From the NCBI GenBank assembly GCA_028023455.1, contig JAQFVV010012395.1, positions 372,001 to 436,000 on the forward strand: DNA of 64,000 nt. The letters are read 5' to 3'. Source of the DNA: Epiperipatus broadwayi (lineage: Eukaryota; Onychophora; Udeonychophora; Euonychophora; Peripatidae). Below the pieces are notes generated by a model. The model searched no databases. It saw only the letters and a list, made by a program, of their open reading frames with translations, and had not been told where the DNA came from. The position numbers and the translations under genes are program-made. Shown piece after piece: positions 56,263-64,000 of the stretch. Within the stretch, counting starts at the first letter, position 1, and each line of letters begins with the position of its first letter.

Positions 56263-58941
56263 GTATTGTAACCGGTTGGGTTACATAGTACACCAATAAT
56301 AATATAGTGTGTGTGCATATATATATAAAGTAAAGGAAAATTAGAAATAAACACAGACATAAATTTTTGTAGATATTTTTCTACATTTCCTAAAATAAAA
56401 TAATAATAAATAAAGGGTTAAATAACTCTGGGTTTAAAGTAAAATTTCATTATGAAATTAATATTTTAAAAAGGTCTGAATAAATATAAATATTGCATTA
56501 TTATTAATTATTACTCTGATTTTGAAATTTAAAAACACCCTATTGTATTTTTGAAATTTTAATTAATTAAACAAAATTTTTATCTATTAGAAATTCCCTA
56601 AGTAAAAACATGTAATATGTTTTCAAAGGGATTAGTGAGATAAAAATAAAAACTCTGTTTTTAATCAATCTGCTGTTATCACCTTCGATGAGTCTATAAA
56701 AGGGCTGATAACAAATTAGCCCCAGTCTGGGTAATGATTTTTGAAGAGAACAGTCTGGATAGTGATTTTGAAAAGAATAGTTCTGCTTGCAGTTTTGTAA
56801 GAGTTGGTCAGAAGAGTTTTTAATATTTTAAGCAGTGACCAACTAGGTCAACTGCAAAAGTCTGGATAATGATTTTTTGAAGAGAACAGTCTGGATAATG
56901 ATTTTTTGAAGAGAACAGTCTGGATAATGATTTTTTTGAAGAGAACAGTCTGGGTAATGATTTTTGAAGAGAACAGTTTGGATTATAGTTTTTTTGTAAG
57001 AGCTGAACAGAATAGCTTGGCTACTAAAAATTTTTAAATGGTAGCAATTAGCTGTCCAAAATGGATAGTTGCAGTATGTTGTTAGCTGTAGCAGAGAGTT
57101 GGCAGACAAGTTACCATAAAACTGATATAGCTGAAGGCAAGATAGTAGACTGTTTTCCTTAGCAGGAGTTTGAATTCACATGGAGAAAATGACCCACTTT
57201 TTCAAGCTGAAATTCGTAGCCTGAAAACTATCAAACCAAGACAGCTGCTTGTCTGGAACAATCCTAGACAGAAAGAGACCAACTACAGACCAAGATTTTT
57301 CATGAATTATGTACTTTTACCTGATAGTGACAACAAACTTGGATTATATTTTTATGATGGCTCAAAAGAACCAACTTGCCCAAGAAAAACACCAGCTGAA
57401 TAAAGAAGTATTTATACGTATGTGGCTGTGTCTACATATGCGAAGAGAAGCACAGATAAACTTGCATACAAAAGTGAGTTGTTTTTCAATAATTCATTTG
57501 ATGGACATTTTAAATCTATTTTTAAATTTAAAGACATTTATAATTAGTTTAAGAGGTAACCTAGTAAAAAGCTTTCTAACCTCTCGAAAATTGACTATAC
57601 TTTTTTTAAAAAAAAAAGAATTAAAAAAGCTGTAATAGAATTTGATAAACTGAGTTTTTTTTTTAATATTGATTAAAAATGTAAATTTTATGTATATTCA
57701 AACACAGTTTGTAATTGTAGAAATTATTGTTATTTATTATTTGACGAAATTAAATTTATAAATAATCTGTGCACACATATATCAATGCTTGTCAAATAGG
57801 ACATATATGCAAATTTAAGCCTTTTGTTATTGAATATTAATTGTATATACCTAAATTGCGTGTCTGTGCACATATACATGTAAAGTTTAATCATTTTTTT
57901 AATATATAATTATTTTATGTTAATTGAAATGTATTCCTTGTATATTATAAAACGCACGTCTGTGTACAGATATATATATGCATTTATAGAAACTAATTAA
58001 GAAATAATGCAATTGATGTAATAACTTGAATTTTGTAGTAATCTTGTAAATTACAGAAGGATGACTTTATTATTGTGCATCATTCAAAATCAGAACCCTT
58101 AACCTATAAGATCTTAAATATCATTCATTTTTTTGTTATTAATAAACTTGTATTTAATTGTTAAAATTGTTTCCATCATCTCTATTTCATGTACAGTAAT
58201 AGAGCTTTATGTTCTCTGAGCTAGATTTGAGCATGAACATGGGATGAATATATAAATGGGGATGTGTATTTAGTGCTTTGGGGCATCCAGAGATGATCAA
58301 TCATAATTCTGGTTCATGCAAAAGAGGATACTCTTTAAAGCCCATGCACTATCTTTTATTTTAGTTTAGCCTTATTAGGAGTTAAGTTTATCATTGACCA
58401 GTACATTAATGGTATTTAAATGGCCAGAACATTGATGATGATCAACATGTTTTAATGTCCCAGCATTATTGTTTAGATTTTCTGATTATTGTGTATTTAA
58501 TGGATGGGCACTAAGCTGGTGCATCCAATTTATGTTTAAATAATTGCCGAAGCTGTCAAAGGTTCAGAAGTTAGCCTGGTCTACAGAAGACTCATTTCCA
58601 ATCCAGTCACAAGGTTGACTGTTGATTTATATTTTTTATGGTTCAAATCCAGCCACAAGATGGTCTGTTGATTTTATTCTGATTTATTGTACTTATTTTT
58701 TAAATGATAATGCTGTTTGATATATGGTTGAATTTATAATTATGCTTTTAGTTGCTCTTCTGAGTTAGCTTCTGATCTCTCAGTGCTATCAGAGATTCTC
58801 TAATCTAATTTTATTATTAAATATCTCATTACTTATATATTACTTTTGCCAATTATTGATTTTTGATTTTATATTGACTTGATTTGCCATCCCCATTTTT
58901 ATTTCCCATCACTTCTCACCCACCCCATCCCGTTACAGTAT
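56263..58941 (+). mobile_element. Long TGTAAC...GTTACA element, copy B, with 4-bp TSD
   Basis: The element (56267-58937) starts TGTAACCGGTTGGG and ends CCCATCCCGTTACA, and GTAT flanks both sides (56263-56266 and 58938-58941). The ends form a short TGTAAC/GTTACA inverted repeat. It aligns in the same orientation with 31658-34254. The frame at 57170-57403 has no recognised domain. TG...CA ends and a 4-bp duplication fit a solo LTR of unusual length (2.67 kb) or a Ginger-type transposon; without internal genes I cannot choose. Confidence 0.55.
56720..57000 (+). repeat. ~27-bp minisatellite GAAGAGAACAGTCTGGATAATGATTTTTT
   Basis: Six to eight units of GAAGAGAACAGTCTGG followed by TAATGATTTTTT, the most regular between 56855 and 56990. 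The related GAAGAGAGAACAGTC units of copy A at 32500-32620 show the array belongs to the element. Confidence 0.8.
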
Positions 58942-59369
58942 ATATATCAAGTTATTTGTAAAAAGGTTAATGGTTACATTTGCAATTTTTTGAATTATTT
59001 CTTGAAATATAGTTATTTGTATTGATGATATTTTATCTATATTGTATCAACTTTAAATTGAAATGCTCTATAAACAATGGACCTCATTTTTTTTACTTAA
59101 TAAACATTTTTAAGATAAGATTGAAATCTGGTTGATCTCTAAAAATATTGAAAGAAATCTTCATGATAATGTTGGACATTGTTGTAATGAAATGGTAATC
59201 ATACAAAAGGGGAAAGTATTCATTATTTTACTTAATAAAAAATTTTCTGAAATGATAAATTTGAAAATTTATATTAATTTACATCTTTACTCTGAATATT
59301 TTTTATATAAATATAAATGGAATACATTTTTAAAGCATTTACTTTAAGTGAAGAAGTAAAATATTGTGC
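58942..59369. other. A+T-rich spacer
   Basis: Nothing recognised. Confidence 0.4.
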
Positions 59370-60875
59370 AGTTAAAGCAGTGGTCTTCAACCTTTTCACA
59401 CCTGCAGACCGGCAAAAATAAGGATGATTTCACGGACTGGCAGAAGTCTACAGATAAATTTTCTTAAAGATTTAAACTGCTTAGCCTTAGATGAGCATAA
59501 TTGTTATAACTGATCAAAACAACACATTAGTTAGTCTGTATTGTGATGGTGTTGCTTATCTTCACATGCTGAACACTCTTTCTTGAGTTGCACAGTCATA
59601 CTGCTACAGAAAACAGTACAATAAGATAATCATTCTCATTAATGTGCCTGCATTGCTACATTTATTATTTCATTGTTAAAACATGCAAGAATAAAATGTT
59701 ATTCATTTGAATGTTGGGGAAAATCTCAACTAGTGTAATTATTTGACAATGATTATGATAAATATAATATCTGTATTTAATGTTAAATATACAAGATGAA
59801 GTTATATATATATGGAGTTTGTATAATAAAAAACTTTTTTTTAATTTTGAATTTTTTTAGAAAAATAATAAAAAATTTAATTCTATCCCCTCCCCCCCCA
59901 ATTAACATCTGTGATAACTAGAAAAACAAATTAATTTATGCATGATTGATTAGATTTTGTTTTCGTTCTGTTTCAATTTTTTTTAATTGGGTAAAAATGA
60001 GATTAAAATAATACCAGATTGCATTAGTTGGTTACTCTTGATGTCACCTGAGGACCACCTGTAAAGCCACTGGGAAAATTGAACTGAAAAGTTGTTTTGG
60101 TAAAGTGTCACATAGCTTCATTTGACAAAATTTCAGAACATACTACACACAAAGGCCGTGGTGATAGTTCATTGTCAGGAGCAACTATGAAATCAAGTTT
60201 TAAATACTCCTTACTGTAATTTTTAATAAAATTACCATTTTTGTTTTTTCCTACACATTCTGAAGTATCAACATATCTCTTTTTCCTCGTTTCTTCAAGA
60301 ATTGAAACACTAGTATTTGGCATACTTTCAGTATCAGCATCACTTTTTACTGGAATATTATCCTTGTCTCTTCTTAAGAAGGCCAAAAGGTTTTGCTATT
60401 TGATTTTTTTTGTGTCCATTTTGTGAAGTTTACAATTTCAAAAAAAAATGTCACACACAAAATAAAAAGATGATACAAATGCAATAAATTTTTTTGCTAT
60501 ATGTGAGCAATAAATGAGCTGACGCAATACAGAAATGCCTAATAGGTATAGAAATTGATGTGTAAGGAGTGGTGCAATTGTCATGAGATTGATGCTTTGT
60601 CTTTTAAAGTTTGCACTTTCAGATAAATTCCTTCAATTATTATTTAGTAATTATAGTATTATCTAATAATTAAAATAAAATTTTGATTTATAATTAATTT
60701 TATTTAAGCAGTTGCGATGAAAAAATAAATAAAAATTGTTTCTATTAATTAAAAGTGTAAAATCTTATTATTTTGTTATTACAAACTTTCCTGCCAGTCT
60801 AGCGCAGACTGGCAAAAAACTTCTGCAGACCGGTGCCAGTTCACGGACCAAAGGTTGAAGACAACCGAATTAAAG
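59370..60875. mobile_element. hAT transposon, 1490 bp, near-perfect 8-bp TSD
   Basis: The left end CAGTGGTCTTCAACCTTT (59378) and the right end AAAGGTTGAAGACAACCG (to 60867) are inverted with two mismatches at the tip. AGTTAAAG (59370-59377) and AATTAAAG (60868-60875) are the duplication, one mismatch. CAGACCGG and TCACGGACC/TTCACGGACT motifs recur near both ends. It holds the N-terminal part of a transposase on the minus strand, complementary to the C-terminal part left in the element at 53651. The middle and C-terminus are deleted. Confidence 0.82.
60108..60418 (-). pseudogene. hAT transposase N-terminus with BED-finger start
   Basis: ATG at 60418 opens MDTKKIK, a stop, then a frame reading on through AFLRRDKDNIPVKSDADTES, a TRKKRYVDTSECV segment and YSKEYLKLDFIVAPDNELSP followed by RPLCVVCSEILSNEAM. 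The 'Y-x-x-x-YLK-x-[DG]F' and 'RP-x-CV-[VI]-C-x-x-x-L-x-NEAM' texts are the beginning of the BED zinc finger in ZBED5/SCAND3-like hAT transposases. The frame ends at 60108 before the second half of the finger. Confidence 0.72.
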
Positions 60876-62935
60876 AATTGATGATTTTATAGAGTTAATA
60901 AAAAAAAGAGTAAATATCACTGTCTCCTATGATAATGGAAATTAATAATTGTCTTTAGACTCAGATTTTGGTTTAGATTTTTATCGGAAATGCATTTTTG
61001 AAAACAAAATATTTTAAGTAAAGATGGGATACTGTGAAGCTAAAAAGGGATTTTATAGATAGCCTTATTTATAGGAAGCTTGCCATATGTTGCACTATTT
61101 TCATCTTGAATTTACTTTGTGTTATTGTTCGGAATTAAATGGGATTGCTTTCTTGTTAAGAATGGCTAGATATTAATTTATCATCTAGTATTGTATGGTG
61201 TGATATGAATGTCCGAAAAATCTTAGGAATTCTTCATCTACATAAAACATTATTTGTTTATCTTTGGACTTGAATCTTGTCTAGGTTTAACATACAACTA
61301 TTCTTAAGGAGAAACAAAAAATAATTGTAGAAAAAAACATAACAGAAAATTGATTTTTTTTTTAAAAAAAATTATTTGATTTTCACAATAGGAGTTTTAT
61401 ACAGAGATTAATGTGTCTTGTTTGTCATAAAACATCATGTATAATAAAAATTATTATAAGCATATTATATGTTTGTGCAAAAACAAAATATATTTATTCA
61501 AAATTACTAATACTATCTAAACATAAATTAAAATTTACTATCAAGACAGATTTTTCTTGTAACATTAACATAAAACTACATATACCTGAGAAGTCTACTT
61601 TGGCAGTGAGAGCAGTGATAGCGAAATTTGCTTAGCTAATACTGATAATTTTGAATAGTTATATTTTGTTTTTTATAATATTAACAAGATTAGTTTTTGA
61701 AATTATTATATTATATATATGGAAGTATAATAGTTGAACAAAATGATATTCATTGTAGCACTATAATTTTATCATAAGTTAGTGCAAAAATAGAATTCTT
61801 GTTAGCATAACCTTTTTTGTACAGAAAACTTTTAAGGAAGTAATAATAAATATCTTGCAGGATATTAACATCTGCATGGGTGGCCCGCAATGGCTCAAAT
61901 GTTTGTTGTTTCAAGATTGATAATCTCCAAAATAATGACTATTCACCAAAAATAAAAGTTTGAAATCTGCTAGGATAGTCTCCAAAATAATGACTGCTTT
62001 CATTAAAAATAAGAGAACAAAATATAATAGATTTAATTATAATCAGAAATCAATACTATAGGCTTAAAAAAAGTTACGAAAGATTATGAAGACAAAAAAC
62101 AAATGACAGTGAAAACAATTTCTTCAGAGAATAGATTAGTATCTTATGAAATGCTACAATGTGATGGTTGCATCAAAAGTATAAGAACTGGACAATGGAT
62201 GTTTGGGTTCATTTGATAGTTAGGTTTATCATTATTTCTATTGGATGAGTATGTCTAATAACTGCAAAGGAAGCCTATCAATCAAATTATCTTTTTCAAA
62301 TCACAAAGTTTGGAAATGTCATGATTGGCAGCCATCACTACTGCATATTATTTTGCGAGATAAGGTTATCTTCCAGAATTCATATAGTACATGTAGGCAA
62401 ATGATCTTTTTAATTAGTTAAATATTTTTGAGTTATTCAGAAATCTCTAGGAGAATTTAAGCTTTTTAAGAAATTACTTAATATTATTCAAGTCACTTCC
62501 TCCACTAAATAAGCAGTCCAAATAGTAATTATTAATATTCCACTTATTTTGTCCAATCTTGTTATTTACTTTTGTTTAATATATCCAATTATTTTATAAA
62601 TTGTTAAAATGTGATTATCAAATCTTGCAAAAATTACATATAGTTATTTTTATTTTTTTCACTAACAATTGTTGCCTTCCTAGGAATTTGCTATTTATAA
62701 TCCATATTTTAAATGATTTTGATTATTAAGAAAATTATAGTGATATATTAAAGAATAAATATGGAATGATAGATAAGATAGAATAAAAAGTAATAATAAA
62801 ATGAAAGTAAAAATAAATAAAAAATAATAAGAAAATATAAGCAAAAAATAAGAGAAGCAAAATTGTAAAGTTAAAGTTAAATATGATTATGAATGATAAT
62901 ATAATATATATATATATATATATTAATATGTATTG
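60876..62935. other. A+T-rich spacer, nothing firm
   Basis: A stretch at 61586-61613 (CTGAGAAGTCTACTTTGGCA, then GTGAGAGC) resembles the motif after the PLE nuclease at 40407 but has GAGA for GAAA. A local repeat of CTCCAAAATAATGACT occurs at 61926 and 61980. No genes recognised. Confidence 0.35.
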
Positions 62936-63660
62936 TGCCGGTCAAATGATGTATATTGGTTTAACCCAGTTCGGATACTAGGTGAAAGTACCCCGAGGCC
63001 ACTCATATGCGAGATATAAAAATCAAGAATACTATGGCCTCTGCCCTATTCATCTATTTTCGAGTCTAACCATGAACCAACAACATATCCAAGACACACA
63101 CAAATTATTTTATAACCCTGGCCCACAGCTTAGCATCAGGGAGAGACAATGGACTAGAATACTTAAGGAACTAAAACAAGTTAAATGTGCATATTATATA
63201 ACATTAGTTGTGTTTGTGCCTGCTTGGATCATCGGATAATTAACATAAAAGGTTAAGCAACTAAAAGGTTGAAAGAAACATTATTGACTAAAGCTTTTAG
63301 TTTAAATAAGACACTTTAATAAATGCAGTTAAAATATTATAAATGTTTAAATATATTCGCTATTCCCCAATTGATCACTGATGAATACTTATCACAGTGA
63401 GGCAGTGGCAATTACATAATATTCTGCGGTCTTGGTATTACTTTTCCAATTTAAATAAAGTTTATCAACTCGTGTCCCCTCGATAAAGCAAAATTGAAAT
63501 AATTATTGCACAAAGTATTTTAGTCACTTTGTGCTTTATAAATAATTTTAAAATATTTCAAGACTTCTTTAAATAACTAATATTTAATTGTGGAATAAAT
63601 ACGAACAAAGTGAGCGTTATCGAGAAGATCAAGCTGGCAAACAAAAGGAAACTTAACTAG
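62936..63660. other. Less A+T-rich block with foldback
   Basis: 62936-63240 has mixed composition and an 85-codon frame with no recognisable domain. At 63490-63550, AATTATTGCACAAAG pairs with CTTTGTGCTTTATAAATAATT, and CTCGATAA (63479) with TTATCGAG (63617). The outer boundaries are unclear. It may be an unrecognised transposon. Confidence 0.35.
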
Positions 63661-64000
63661 TATTTAAATTACAGATATTATTTTAAATTGGAAATATTTT
63701 CAAATGAAAAATAATTTACACCGCAATGAAACAAGAAAATATTTATATAATAAATTAAAATGAGGAATAGCGAAGGGGAAAAAATTTAAGCATAAAATAG
63801 ATGATCAAATGAAAATAAATATAAATCTAATATTAATCTAATAAGAGAAAAATAGTTACATTATGAAATATGATAATTAATGAAACAATTAATGAAAGTT
63901 ATTTATTAAAAGGAAAAATAATAGTTCATGAGGAGATCATTTAAAGTTACCAATCCTTATTTATTTGGTCCGGTTCCCCCGACGTCTGTGGCTTGATTAT
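63661..64000. other. A-rich spacer to window end
   Basis: Nothing recognised. The last 35 bases (GGTCCGGTTCCCCCGACGTC) turn abruptly G+C-rich and may begin a new element. Confidence 0.35.

Noticed and set aside
31658-58937. The two long TGTAAC elements as the paired LTRs of one giant retrotransposon
   Set aside because: They are strongly diverged, and the sequence between holds unrelated older and younger insertions and no gag-pol.
61586-61613. CTGAGAAG...GAGAGC resembling the motif behind the PLE nuclease
   Set aside because: Both core boxes deviate and there is no inverted partner or nearby PLE coding sequence.
1-64000. CRISPR arrays, operons or bacterial features
   Set aside because: No regularly spaced short repeats with unique spacers; splice donor, SINEs, LINEs and hAT elements show a eukaryotic genome.

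Overview
The window is a very A+T-rich piece of an animal nuclear genome: long non-coding stretches, homopolymer runs, a GT-AG splice donor, and a dense load of decayed eukaryotic transposons. Only two host genes are recognisable. One is mitochondrial ribosomal protein S10 on the minus strand (24399-24884). The other is the first coding exon of squalene synthase, FDFT1, on the plus strand (25557-25646), placed head to head with it across a spacer with four CCAAT boxes. Insects lack squalene synthase, so an insect is unlikely; I cannot name the phylum. No other FDFT1 exon was recognised, so the rest of the window to its right may be its first intron.

Layout. 0-9 kb: a cut-off hammerhead foldback element, a minisatellite-like block, a broken lysine/glutamate-rich reading frame (1679-2769), a possible 5' exon (2881-3088) and a duplicated small reading frame near 4.1-4.6 kb. 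9-24 kb: a degenerate Penelope-like element (PLE), two tRNA-derived SINE copies, three LINE remnants, a 700-bp hAT deletion derivative and a 1.4-kb foldback transposon. 24-26 kb: the two host genes. 26-29.3 kb: hAT transposase remnants and a 1.54-kb nested inverted element carrying hammerhead motifs. 31.7-34.3 and 56.3-58.9 kb: two diverged copies of a ~2.6-kb element with TGTAAC...GTTACA ends. 39.5-40.5 kb: two PLE GIY-YIG endonuclease ends in inverted orientation. 45.7-46.8 kb: four CTCF-core-like motifs. 53.6-55.2 and 59.4-60.9 kb: two ~1.5-kb hAT elements with 8-bp target duplications.

The most interesting signal is a family of small (37-375 bp) retroposed elements. Most copies I could delimit are flanked by 12-15-bp target-site duplications, have a shared terminal motif, and (in the longer copies) are near-perfect inverted repeats whose arms each carry a type-I hammerhead ribozyme-like core (CTGATGA, helix II, GAAAC-TA-GTC). 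The palindromic ACTAGT would let helix III form between two RNA molecules. Helix I is intact, and helix II shows a compensatory change between copies. The 1.54-kb element at 27.7-29.3 kb is a separate family with the same logic: tandem ~470-bp units in inverted arrangement, hammerhead core, ~14-bp target duplication. PLE fragments in the same window make a PLE/retrozyme-type origin likely. All ribozyme calls come from reading motifs and pairing by eye; none was folded or searched computationally.
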